A stretch of 64,000 nucleotides of DNA from Paramecium octaurelia (lineage: Eukaryota > Ciliophora > Oligohymenophorea > Peniculida > Parameciidae): NCBI GenBank assembly GCA_905182995.1, contig CAJJDP010000080.1, forward strand, positions 1 through 64,000, read 5' to 3'. The notes under the pieces are model-generated. The model was given only the letters and a program-made list of their open reading frames with translations, did no database searches and was not told the DNA's origin. Shown here piece after piece: positions 48,895 through 60,644 of this stretch; positions within the stretch are counted from its first letter, which is position 1, and each line of letters begins with the position of its first letter. The position numbers and the translations under genes are program-made.

Positions 48895-49515
48895 TAATTC
48901 ATTTGAGTAATGTAATTAAATAGAAATCAAATACAATTTAATAATTTATTTTCTGTAAAATTTTGCCTCTATATAATTTTCTTTACTAGTTATGTTTTTA
49001 TTAAATTTAATTTCCATAAATCAAGGCTTCTGACTTGATTAGTTTTTATCATTGTTTTTTATTTCTGTTATCCTCTGATTTATGGAATTTTATCATCTAC
49101 TTCTTATTTAAATATTAAAATTTCAAAATAATTAAATTGCTTACTAAAATCACTACACAAAAAATAAGACACATTGAAGTTCAAATCTTAAATATGATGA
49201 TGATTGCATTCACAACTTTAAAAATAGGAGAAATTTTATTACAACTTGATTACTTAATTGTTGATGTATTAGGATCGATATGATGGAGGATTTCTTAAAA
49301 TAAATAATAAAACCATAGTTCAAGAGAATAAAAAATAAGTTGAACACAAACATACATATACAATTGATAAAGAAATCATAAAATGACTTTATGCTATTAT
49401 TTTTATTTTATTCATGAAAAATAAAATTATTCTATAATTTAATTTAATAGAAATAGAATCAATAATTATTCGAATCTCTATAATTAAGGATAATGATAAT
49501 TTAATCGATTAAATA
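48895..49515. other. Intergenic, AT-rich, with very short openings
   Basis: About 620 bp. Two tiny frames near 49195-49280 and 49280-49420 begin MMMIAFTTLKIGEI and MMEDFLKQIIKPQF; both are too short to support. Nothing else is seen. Confidence 0.45.
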
Positions 49516-50748
49516 ATGAGTAATTTGATATTAAAATTAAGGTGTAAGGAACATAAAAAAAATAAAATAATCGGTAAGTGTGATAATAGTTCCTGTTCAA
49601 AAGATCCTCTTTTTTGCATAGACTGTCTGGCATGCGATCATCATTAGAATCACTTAGAAGACACCACCAACTTTGGAGATCTTGAACTTATACTAAAGGA
49701 ACTAATACTATAATGGTCAATTAAAAATAGAATTACAAACAGTTTGAACTCAAAAAGTGAAATTTCAGAAGTATAATTAGATGAAGAAATTAATTAATAA
49801 AATGTAATAAGCAATCCAATTTAATGCATAGAATCAAATGATTTGCAGCTGAAGTTATAAAAAGATTAATTGTTAGAATTATAAAATTAAGAAAAAATAA
49901 TTTAAGAAAAGAGAGAATGTGGTTAATGTCATTAGTTTTAAGAATTATCCCAATATGTGAATGGTGAAAAAGGTGGAGTTTGCAATAACTGTTTAGACTA
50001 GAAATGTTCAACGTGTTAACAATACTTTAATGATCCTTTGGAGAAGATTGAAAACGAAAATTATTGTAAAGAATGTTTAAAGTGCCATGAATGCAATAGG
50101 TTTAAGCCAAAAAAATTGGTAGGATCATTTTTTTTTCATGAAGATTCTTTAAAGATATCATAGAATTCAGCACTTAAAAAAGAAATGATTGCTTACATAT
50201 AGAAATATTTTGCTACCAGATAATAAAAAGCTGATAATAATGAAAAAACAATATTTTTTCAAGCTTAACCATATCCTTGTTTAGATTTATAAGATTACTC
50301 AGGATATATAATTGGGTATAATCATCCAATTATTAAAAATAAAATAGAAATTGATGTAAAAGCAATTACAATAACACAAGAATAGGCTGATAAATATTTA
50401 ATTGAAGATTTAGATTAATTTGAAAGAGAGCTATATCAATTTTATTTAAGAAAGGGCAGAAAATCAGATGATATTCCAGAAAATATCAGAATGCTATAGC
50501 TTTTTATTCTATTCATTTTTAAAGATTTCAATCTTGTTTTGAATTTAGTTAATTAATCAACTTATAACCATCACTTTACTGAAATTTCTAAATACTAATA
50601 TCTGAAAACTCAGTAAATTCTAAAAGGTAGGGTTGAAAAGGCATTAGATTTCTTTAATGATCGTTTTCATAAAACAGATGGAAGCATTAGAGATAAAACA
50701 CTAATTAATTAGATTAGGAAAGTTTTACCCACCTACAAAAGAAACTGA
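49516..50748 (+). CDS. B-box-like protein with a second, LIM-like Cys cluster (4 of 4)
   Basis: 410 residues, no intron, exact frame. The N-terminus has the group finger (LRCKEHKKNKIIGKC, SKDPLFCIDCLACDHH). Around residues 130-215 a second Cys cluster follows: RECGQCHQF, GGVCNNCLDQKCSTCQQYF and NYCKECLKCHECN, i.e. paired CxxC motifs like LIM or RING-type zinc-binding. The C-terminal half is helical and acidic (TQEQADKYLIEDLDQFERE) and unrecognised. Two zinc modules suggest a scaffold or ubiquitin-related adaptor, but E3 activity is not shown. Confidence 0.72.
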
Positions 50749-51312
50749 GTATTATTCTAATTTTTTGATATACAACAACCAAAATCAAATTATTTATTTG
50801 TTATTAACATTTTTAATTTCCTGTCTTTTAGTTAAGATCACACATAATATATTGAAAGATCAAATATTCAACTCACATTGAACTTAATTATTGTTTCAAT
50901 AAAGAAGTAGAATTGATAGATCTTATGTTATCAATTTAATACTGAAAATCGATATAACTTTCAGAACGACCCAAAAATAAATTTCATTCCCTTTATTAAT
51001 TTCCATGAAATTTAATATTATAAATTACATATAGTTTAGAGATTCGATAAATAAATAAGTAAGTTAAATAGAATTGCACTTGATTTGGAAATAAATAAAA
51101 CAACAAAACTTTGATAGAATTGTTATCAGAAACTTATTCTATAGTTCTTTGAATACCGAATTTATGAGTTGATTTTATCTATTGAAAAATATTTTTATTA
51201 TTATTTTAAAATATTGTTCGATGCATTCTAATAAAGTAGAGAGCTTGAAGGTGAGAATGTTTAAAGCAAAATGATTGTTAAATCTTTCTATAACTATGAT
51301 ATACTCTCATGA
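50749..51312 (+). pseudogene. Decayed coding stretch, possibly lost 3' part of a B-box-like relative
   Basis: Protein-like pieces occur in succession in different frames: IYLLLTFLISCLLVKITH, NDPKINFIPFINFHE, QRFDKQISKLNRIALDLE, and RIYELILSIEKYFYYYF with FQQSRELEGENVQ. TGA codons break each, and no introns that I tried join them. It lies directly after the B-box-like gene at 49516. I cannot tell whether it is a broken neighbour or an unusual multi-exon gene. Confidence 0.35.
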
Positions 51313-51959
51313 TTTTCCTTATAATTTAAAGTTGGAATTTACAATAAAATTAAGTTTATATATTATATAAATTGTAATTCATAAAAAAACTTATTTAACC
51401 AGATAAATTGATTTTTGATCCTTTTGCCACTTTCATTTAGTTTAAGAGACTTTATATTTTCTATTAAAAAATCACTATTTAAGGACTTCGAGTATATCTT
51501 AATCTAAAACTATAAAACTTGGAGATTGCTTTCAATCTTAAATATTCTTAATTATTTGGAAGCATCTTCGAATAATTATCAACATGATCTTAATAATAAT
51601 ACCGACTTATTTGTATAATGAATTTATGTACTTTTTAATCACTCTTACAATATAATTACTATTTGATTAAAGATTTATTAATATTTGTATCTTTCAAAGT
51701 AATGAATATACATTAATATTTTTTAATTTCAATAGCATCTTCATGTGATAGTACTTGAATTATTGACTCTATATCTTAAAAATTATATTAATATATAAAA
51801 ATATAAGTTTATGAAAATCTACTATCTCTCCCTTATCCAAATGGATGATAACTAAATTTATAGTCTAGATTATTAATATACAATTAATTTTTTTATATTC
51901 TTTTGCAATTTCTAAGGATTTTTAAATTACATAATAATTTTAATATTAATCAATTATAA
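51313..51959. other. Intergenic, AT-rich
   Basis: Very low GC, no supported gene on either strand. Confidence 0.5.
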
Positions 51960-52038
51960 TACGCAATATTAATTTTAATTGATATTAAGGAAAATATATA
52001 TAATATTATTAATCCAACATTTGTTATATACTCAATAA

Positions 52039-53165
52039 TCAAAGCTTTGGTTAATCAGCTTTAGCCTTCACTACTACCTTTCCATTATTTTATCCTAATA
52101 AAAGTTTAGCCAATCCATTAGGAGCTTATTCTAATCCATTCTGAACATCATATCTTATCTAAAAATAGATGATGTGTTATTACTTTCAATTATCCTTATT
52201 TGAGCATTTATGTAATGGTTGCTTATCCTGGTTTGAATAATTCAGGATGATCAAAATAAAGGAAACCTTACATGACTGCTCTTTTTATAATTAATCTAGG
52301 GTAATTCTTGACTTTATATGGTTCTAGAGGGATAATGATAATGACTTTACCTCCAGTTTAATTGTATGTGGCAATGGCTCCGCAAAGAATAATTCTGGTG
52401 TGATCTGTGATATGCATCAATATTTCATCTAGCATTTCACCACCCACATTATCAAAATACACATGGATTCCATTGGGTGTTAATTCTCTGAGTCTTTTAC
52501 TAAGATTTTCATTTTTATAATCAATGCAATCATGTGCACCCAATTGTTTCTTCACATAGTCACATTTATCTGGACCACCTGCGATTCCAATGACTTTGCA
52601 TTTATAATAGGTTTTAGCCAATTAGACTGCAATTTCTCCCACAGCTCCTGCAGCTGCAGAGATAACTACAGTTTCTCCCTCCTTTGGTTTTCCTATTGCT
52701 TCGAATCCAACATAGGCTGTCAATCCACTAATTCCTAGTGGACCTAAGAATGAATATCCTGTCAAATCATCAATATCTCCTCCCCTTTTAACAAGATGTA
52801 ATTTGGCATCACTGATAATCTAATACAGAGTCCAATTAACAACACCAATCACATAATCCCCTTTTTAGAATTTCTAACTTTTTGAAGCCAGAACTCTTGA
52901 CACAGCCTAGCCAAACATGGTGTTACCAGGAAGTACAGGATCTACGTAAGTCTTGGCACTAGGATGAATTAATATATAACAAATACCCACTAATCCATAC
53001 TCTCATTGTTGCATCAATTGAGAAGTATAGATTCTCCAACAATACTTCGCCATCCTTAAGTTGACTAGCAGTTGGTGTTGATGCAGTCTTAACCTAGAAA
53101 ACATCATTCACTCTAGGATATTTGGCATCAGGCTTCTTAATTAGTTGTACTTAGAGATTTGACAT
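52039..53165 (-). CDS. MDR-family NADPH-dependent reductase (prostaglandin/alkenal reductase type), copy 1
   Basis: 357 residues with two introns, 52959-52986 (28 nt) and 52159-52183 (25 nt). It fits the LTB4 dehydrogenase / CurA branch of medium-chain reductases, which reduce alkenal double bonds with NADPH and lack zinc: N-terminal DGEVLLENLYFSIDATMRV, GFEAIGKPKEGETVVI, nucleotide motif SAAAGAVGEIAVQLAK, VIGIAGGPDKCDYVKKQLGA, HVYFDNVGGEMLDEIL and RIILCGAIATYN. The order and length (about 350) match. The fold binds NADPH through the AAAGAVG motif. Substrate is inferred from family only. Confidence 0.9.
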
Positions 53166-53357
53166 ATTTGATGTAATTATTTAAATTTGTGTAATATTTG
53201 TTTATAAGTAATTTAACAACACGTATTAATTCAATCTAATTAAGAATCTTTTTAGTATTTAAAAATCCAATTTTATTNTACGCAATATTAATTTTAATTG
53301 ATATTAAGGAAAATATATATAATATTATTAATCCAACATTTGTTATATACTCAATAA

Positions 53358-54484
53358 TCAAAGCTTTGGTTAATCAGCTTTAGCCTTCACTACTACCTTT
53401 CCATTATTTTATCCTAATAAAAGTTTAGCCAATCCATTAGGAGCTTATTCTAATCCATTCTGAACATCATATCTTATCTAAAAATAGATGATGTGTTATT
53501 ACTTTCAATTATCCTTATTTGAGCATTTATGTAATGGTTGCTTATCCTGGTTTGAATAATTCAGGATGATCAAAATAAAGGAAACCTTACATGACTGCTC
53601 TTTTTATAATTAATCTAGGGTAATTCTTGACTTTATATGGTTCTAGAGGGATAATGATAATGACTTTACCTCCAGTTTAATTGTATGTGGCAATGGCTCC
53701 GCAAAGAATAATTCTGGTGTGATCTGTGATATGCATCAATATTTCATCTAGCATTTCACCACCCACATTATCAAAATACACATGGATTCCATTGGGTGTT
53801 AATTCTCTGAGTCTTTTACTAAGATTTTCATTTTTATAATCAATGCAATCATGTGCACCCAATTGTTTCTTCACATAGTCACATTTATCTGGACCACCTG
53901 CGATTCCAATGACTTTGCATTTATAATAGGTTTTAGCCAATTAGACTGCAATTTCTCCCACAGCTCCTGCAGCTGCAGAGATAACTACAGTTTCTCCCTC
54001 CTTTGGTTTTCCTATTGCTTCGAATCCAACATAGGCTGTCAATCCACTAATTCCTAGTGGACCTAAGAATGAATATCCTGTCAAATCATCAATATCTCCT
54101 CCCCTTTTAACAAGATGTAATTTGGCATCACTGATAATCTAATACAGAGTCCAATTAACAACACCAATCACATAATCCCCTTTTTAGAATTTCTAACTTT
54201 TTGAAGCCAGAACTCTTGACACAGCCTAGCCAAACATGGTGTTACCAGGAAGTACAGGATCTACGTAAGTCTTGGCACTAGGATGAATTAATATATAACA
54301 AATACCCACTAATCCATACTCTCATTGTTGCATCAATTGAGAAGTATAGATTCTCCAACAATACTTCGCCATCCTTAAGTTGACTAGCAGTTGGTGTTGA
54401 TGCAGTCTTAACCTAGAAAACATCATTCACTCTAGGATATTTGGCATCAGGCTTCTTAATTAGTTGTACTTAGAGATTTGACAT
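53358..54484 (-). CDS. MDR-family NADPH-dependent reductase, second representation
   Basis: Same sequence as 52039-53165, introns included (matching positions 54278-54305 and 53478-53502), within the block duplicated around the N at 53278. Flanking non-coding DNA is identical too, so this is most likely one gene shown twice. Confidence 0.88.
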
Positions 54485-54860
54485 ATTTGATGTAATTATT
54501 TAAATTTGTGTAATATTTGTTTATAAGTAATTTAACAACACGTATTAATTCAATCTAATTAAGAATCTTTTTAGTATTTAAAAATCCAATTTTATTATAT
54601 GAAATTTTAACTCATCTTTTTTGCGTATGTTACTGTTAAACTTATCTTAAAAATACAAATTTTTCATAATGGTTTTTCGAATAATGTTAGTAAGGTTAAT
54701 TTTTCATTAGATGTTGTGGGAGTTAAGTTTGGTTCTGGATAGATAATGTATGATTATAGATTTAATTTAGAGGATATACAGTTTATGATAAAGGATATTT
54801 TGTTAAGTGAATTGATTAATTTATTGACATACAATAAATCGTTTTTGCCTATTTAATTTA
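54485..54860. other. Intergenic between reductase start and trichocyst gene
   Basis: About 375 bp, AT-rich. A G-rich patch (about 54705-54745) precedes the trichocyst gene, as one also does before 16553, but no shared motif could be established by eye. Confidence 0.5.
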
Positions 54861-55952
54861 ATGAAGATCTTTGCTTTCTTGCTGATCTTAGTTTTAGTTT
54901 CTGCTACAAATCATCAACACCGACTTAATTACACTAAACAGAGATCGATCACAGCTGTGATGGCTGAGGTGGAATTGAAGATAAAATCCCATGCTCCATT
55001 GGATGCTGTCTTGAATATACTCACATTATTCAGAGATTCCGTTAATGAGGAATAAGTCAATCACGACCAAATTTTTGTTGTAGAATTAAATGAATGTTAA
55101 GGCGAATACGATTTTAGAAATGCTGAAATTCAAAACGCTAGAAGTACTCTAAGAGACTCCAATGCTCAATTAAACATTTGTCAATATTCAAAATAAAGAA
55201 CGATTGAATAACAATAGGTCAATTAGTAACAAGAGAACACTTTCCAGTAGCATTTGAATACAATCTTGAAAACAGCAGATTCAGAGTCAGCCTATTTCAA
55301 GAAGAGAAGTCGATAGTATGAAGATTCATTAAATTCCATAGAAGAAGCATTGACAATATTGTAAGGAATCTCATTTGGGTATAGAAGTTTTTCAGAATTA
55401 AGTAAGGTGAGTCAGCGTATGCTATAAACATCGTTTGATATCAAAAAAACTCCAATTTATGCTCCCATTTTTAATGCTTTCATTTAATTGGCAAATCAAG
55501 GAGAATCAGTTGATTTGAGTTCACTTCAATAGGTTGAACATTTGCTTAAGGATTTGAAATCAGCAATAAAAGATGCATATAATTAATTCACAGAATCAAA
55601 TGCTCAAAGTGTAGCTTAGTTCAACTCATCAAAAGAGAAGGTCAGCAAGGTGTTATCAAGATTACAATAATAATACGAAAGATAATAAGTAAAATTAGAT
55701 AAATTGTCTGCTTGCATCGGAGTTCAATCAGCAGTTTCGAATTCCGCATCATCAAAATAACAAAGAAATTAACAATTATTGGAATAAGCTGAAGCTTTGT
55801 GCTCAACCTTTTAGACTGAGTACAATTATGGTACTCAATCAAGAAGGAATGAAATCTAATTGGTGAATCAACTTGAAGACATGGTCAGATAGAGATTCGA
55901 ATAAGTGCATGAGGCTAAGCCAGTGTTGTACTATGCCAAATTGAAATATTGA
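54861..55952 (+). CDS. Trichocyst matrix protein (second paralogue)
   Basis: 363 residues, no intron, stop TGA 55950. Signal peptide MKIFAFLLILVLVSAT; then the family block KQRSITAVMAEVELKIK, SHAPLDAVLNIL and LCSTFQTEYNYGTQSRRNE near the C-terminus, each matching the gene at 16553 with substitutions. The last residues (HEAKPVLYYAKLKY) differ from the first gene's tail. Roles as for that gene: secretory cargo of trichocysts. The two sit 38 kb apart in the window and are clearly divergent, so they are not part of the contig-overlap artefact. Confidence 0.93.
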
Positions 55953-55980
55953 GTAATTCAAAATATAATATAAATTAATA

Positions 55981-58900
55981 ATGGGAACTGCATGTTATTC
56001 TCATTAGACAAGGAAGTAGCATCTGAATGACATTAGGTTCGGATAGCAGAATCTGATGTTTAGGATGGTAATTTCTGGTATAAAGGTTAAAAATATTCAA
56101 CAGTAAAGTGCGTATGTGATTGTAAAAGTGAATGAGCATCTCTATAAGACCACCATGATCAGATACACCAAAAATCCACATGTACTCTTACTCCTTTAGT
56201 ATAGTGGCCCTAAACCTTCACTTTTGATTTGCACATCGATCCTCAAAGTATGCAGACTCAATTCTTTACATTAGTACTATATTCAAATATCCAACCAAGC
56301 AAATCCTAGATGACTCAGACAAGGTTCATTACAAGATCAAATATACTTTATATGAAATTGCCAGTGGACCACAACACCATGATATTTTGTTTAGTGTAAA
56401 TGCTATTAATAATTTAGAACTAATCTTCTATTATTTTCGATATCAAAGTGGCTCAGAAGTTGCATTTTAAGATTAACACCAAGCACATTCGTTGTATCCT
56501 AGAAGAACAATTGGGAGATATAGCCTACAGTTTTCTATTGAAAATCAAATCTCAAGAGAATGAATCTCAATCAGCCATCTCTCCCAAATATATGAATCCG
56601 ACCTATTCTTAAAATGACGATGTCCCTTATAAGTATCAACACATCAAAGGTGGTTCCCAAAGACATGTCTCCACTAAAAAAGCATTAGAAGCTAAGAATG
56701 AAATCCTTTGGGAATTCAGGACTGAAGATTCTCCATTTATGGAATTTGATATATTTGCAGACGATTTCCAAATCACTACATTCGTTTTTGTACTTTATGC
56801 AAACAAATAAACAAAACAAGAAGAATACAAAAGAATAGGTAGTACATACATCAGTTTTAATAAATTCTTTTATGATAATACATCTCAAATTGCCTAAACT
56901 GACACACTCTTAATTTAAGAAGCATAATTAAATGAACAGTTAATTTCTGATGGCACTTATATTGGGAATTGGGCAGGTACATTCATCATTAGATCTAATC
57001 AATATGTCAGTTAATGTAGTGGAGTCAAAACTGAAACCGGAATTGTGAATTAATCTACTTTGTTATTGAAGAAGGCGAAATCCAAAAATAACACAAATAA
57101 AGAAGTGGATTGGCTGATTGGATTATAAATAAAAGTTGAAACACTATCATAGACCATGAGGGATAAAAAGATAAAAGACTCGGAGAAAATGAGAAATGAA
57201 ATTCTATCGACTTTGGCTGAAAATCACAATATTAAATATCAGAGTGTTGATGAGATGTTACACAGTTAATCAGTATAAATTAAGTTATGGAAATACTTAT
57301 TAGAGTAGAGTAGTAAGTAATAAACAGAAATGGTTAAGGAAATATGTTTTACTGTGCTTAGTGAACTTATTTATAGAGATGATATGGATTTAGATCATTT
57401 GAGTATTGATACTTAAATAGAACGTATTCATAATGCTTAATTATTTGTTACTTTAATGATTAAAGTTATACCTCTTTGTTTATAAAGAGTTGTTGATACT
57501 TCTTGTTCAAACAAGGAACATGATTTTTTTGTTAAATTTGCCGTACTCTCCTACTTCAGAGTACCTCAATTTAAACAAGCTCTGTTTCCAGAGATCGAGA
57601 ATATCTCAATTCATAAATTTTATGATCTTGCATTCTAAAATGAAAAAGGATAATAATTAAAAAAGGAATTAGAATCATTGAAATTAGAGATGCCAGATAA
57701 ATAATCCGTACATTTTTATTATCCTTTTGTGATTTAATGGGTCAATTTTGTTTAATCTAAGTTTGGATTCAATGTCAATTGGCAAAACATACAAGGATAT
57801 GATGAGATTGTCTAGTTGTTGCTATCCAATATTTAATTAAAGAATCACAAATTCATTGAAGCATCTTGTGCCATAATTAACAATTCCATGTTGCTTAGCA
57901 AATTCATTCACATATTGTTCAATTAAACAAGAGTGTACGATGCAATTCAAGTATTCAATACTTTAAATATTGTGGACGTTTGGTTACAGAAAGTCAATCA
58001 AAATTACCATGTTTTACCTACCAATTTTGATTATTCCTTTTTCTTCAAGGGAGTCAAACTAATCTTGAATGGAGATCATGCTGTCTCTATTAGTAAGAGT
58101 TTATAAATCTTATATAATAATTTCCATCTTATCACAAGTAACATTTATTAAACCATATTAATATAGCTGAACCCAAAAAGGAATTATGTGATTTCCTATT
58201 TAGTACTGATTTATTTTTTAAAATCTTCATGCATTGGAGTCCCTTAGTCAGAAATACATTTATACATCTGTTGATTTATAGAATATAACATCGTCATAGG
58301 TCTTTACAATCAGGATTCGAAAAAATAAGAGACATCAATAAAGAATTGCAATATGCTTTCTTCAAAGATTACTCTTAAAAGGAAAGAGATCAATTGATCA
58401 ATGATATGATCTATCTCAAATATTCATACATCATTTAAATTATTAGGAAGATTTACTAATAATTTTAATTGTATAATGGAGGCAAACAATATGTCCAGAA
58501 GGTCATTTAAGAAAGAAGTCTAAAGGCTAAACTAATCAGAAAAAAAGCAAAGGAAAAAAAAGAATAGTAAATACTTAATGATAAATAAAATGAATAAGAT
58601 TCAACTACTCTTAAGAATTCATCCAGAAAAAGTGAACTGCCAGAAATCAGTTTCTAATCCTAAGTTAGCAAGGCTTAAAGTGCCATAGGATTTGCAGAAA
58701 GACCAAACAATTCTATGAAATCACTTGATGATGATCATTAAAAAGTAGAGGAAGAGTAAGTACCAGATAACACTCCCATGGGGTCTGAATTCTATTAGAG
58801 TTTCTCTTCTTTTATTGATCTAAATAAAATACTTTAAGAAGTTGAATAGGAATAAGAAAATGAAGAAAATAGAAGAAGATTACCGAAGAAGTAATAGAAT

Positions 58901-59134
58901 AGATGTCTATCACCTAAAAATATAACCAAATAGCAAGACATGAAAATACTAACGAGGAAATTCCCTGAGTTGGAGTTTGAAACGTCTGGACTCAAAGCAT
59001 CTAATCTCAAATATCTCTAAATTGCTTATTAAGAATATACAATAGTATAAAAGGAATATTTAAGGTATTTAGTTATTCATAAGTAGATGGATCAATCAAA
59101 TGAAATGCAATTAAAGAAACTTCAATTAATTTGA
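55981..59134 (+). CDS. Large protein with N-terminal C2 domain and helical repeat region
   Basis: 1017 residues after four introns: 56182-56204, 56274-56299, 56396-56417, 58138-58166 (23, 26, 22, 29 nt), leaving exactly 1018 codons. The N-terminus MGTACYS fits myristoylation and palmitoylation. A C2-like domain follows (MFRMVISGIKVKNIQ, NPHWPQTFTFDLHI) and perhaps a second (WEFRTEDSPFMEFDI, DFQITTFVFVLYANK). The middle is all-helical, with ILYNNFHLITTEPKKEL and FFKIFMHWSPLVRNTF, recalling the DUF1765/UPF0592 helical family, a memory-based and tentative match. The last 250 residues are Lys/Glu-rich and disordered. Probably membrane-associated through C2 and lipid; function unknown. Confidence 0.78.
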
Positions 59135-59387
59135 TTAAGTCAAAGATCATTAGGTACCTCTCTTAGTAATAAGAGTACCAAAAGATGAATCAAATTAAGA
59201 AGCTCCTTAAAGTGATGATTGAATTATGTTATTTAATATTTCAATTGCCAATATTTTATACCTCAATGAATCCTCTTATTTTTATCAAGATTTCATGAAA
59301 AACTCGTGATAAAAAAGTGCCACGTCAATAGAATCTATAATTTTATATCAATGAATTTTATCTAATTTATTTACTATTTAAATAAGA

Positions 59388-60644
59388 ATGAGCGTCACCT
59401 CAGAGCAAATCACACCATAACCACCTGAAGAGAATTAAGAAGAATAAAAAAGATCAGAAAATTCTAATACTTTGTAATCAAATTAAACAGAAGAACCATA
59501 ATATTTTTATAAATTAATACTAACACAATTAATAGTCATTTTAATTTCAACAATGCTATTTACTAAAAGGTGGTTCTACATTTAGTACCCTAATCCAAGA
59601 TGCAGTATGACTTTTGATACTTATTGTCGTGGATATGGAAGATGTTCGGATAATTAAACCTACTCAAGCCAAGCCTATTATCGAGAAGACCTTGAGAAAT
59701 ATTAAGATTGGCAGCTTCGTTGTACTCGAGAAGTCCAAAATCCTTCATGTTTATTTTACTTTTCTCTCATCTTATTCCCTTCATTGTTGATTTTATAATC
59801 AGTATTTAGAAATTACTAACTATTTGTAAGATATTAGATTTATCATTTTAGAAAAAAAGATAGAAACTTTTTCACTATTTGCAATATCCATTAATGAGTC
59901 TCTTTGTCCAAGTTTGTACGCACATAATCCATTATACTAGATGTATTATCATTTTAAATATTCTTAGATAGCGAGTTTTTTTATCATTTCAGAATATTAC
60001 TGATATTTATGATTGGAAATGTTTCATTTTTTTATCTCAATCAAAAATACTTTAAATGGTAACTTGAGATTAAATCTACAACCTAAAAGCTGGTTAATTA
60101 CATCTTTATTTTGATATTTCTAAAAGGAATGCTTGATTTTATCAGCTTGAATAAATCCAATTGGATACCTCATTTATTAGTAATACTTTATACTTTTTTA
60201 TATTTATTGCATCTTAATACTTATTTATTCAAAGTAAAAAGATTTATTTAACATTAGTAAAACAATACAGTAGTGTTTCATAATTAATCACTTCTGTGTT
60301 TCACTATATGCAAACTAAAATCCCTGTTTGTTATTTAGGATGTTTATTAAAATCTAGCCGAGACTCATTTTGTAATCCCAAGAAAGCTGATGGAGACGGG
60401 ATTTGTTGGAATAATTGCTGCCTTATTTTTAAGAGATTACATTTTTAGTCTTGGAACTCTGTTTATTCTAGGAGGATTCTTAATGTTCTTAGTATGGGAT
60501 ACCTCGCTTGTGTCTACAGTAATTATTCTTTTATATTCTAAGTCATCGAAGCTCACTTTAAAAGATTAATATTAAGCAGCTAGTTTGTTCTTTTTAGATA
60601 TTCTAATGCCAATCAGAAATATTTTCCTAGTACTTCTTGCTTGA
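59388..60644 (+). CDS. Multi-spanning membrane protein, unknown
   Basis: About 399 residues: introns at 59826-59851 (26 nt) and 60059-60089 (31 nt) leave 400 codons. A disordered acidic N-terminus (TPQPPEENQEEQKRS) leads to a membrane segment (LILTQLIVILISTMLF), a Cys-rich loop (PNPRCSMTFDTYCRGYGRC) and several further segments (LVNYIFILIFLKGML, GTLFILGGFLMFLVW). The end, DQYQAASLFFLDIL, recalls the TMBIM/Bax-inhibitor C-terminus, but the rest does not, so I do not assign that family. A 24-nt in-phase GT..AG segment near 60236-60259 may be another intron. The gene is also partly present in the right contig. Confidence 0.62.

Larger units (their letters stand above)
51960..54596. repeat. Duplication across N at 53278: 51960-53277 = 53279-54596
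   Basis: Identical by eye (offset 1319), containing the whole reductase gene and both flanks. Interpreted as contig overlap. Confidence 0.92.

Noticed and set aside
52532-52738. 68-codon plus-strand ORF (and its twin at 53851-54057)
   Set aside because: Antisense of the reductase gene; the minus strand carries clear family motifs.
59388-60644. TMBIM/Bax-inhibitor family assignment
   Set aside because: Only the last 15-20 residues resemble it; the Cys-rich loop and the other segments do not.
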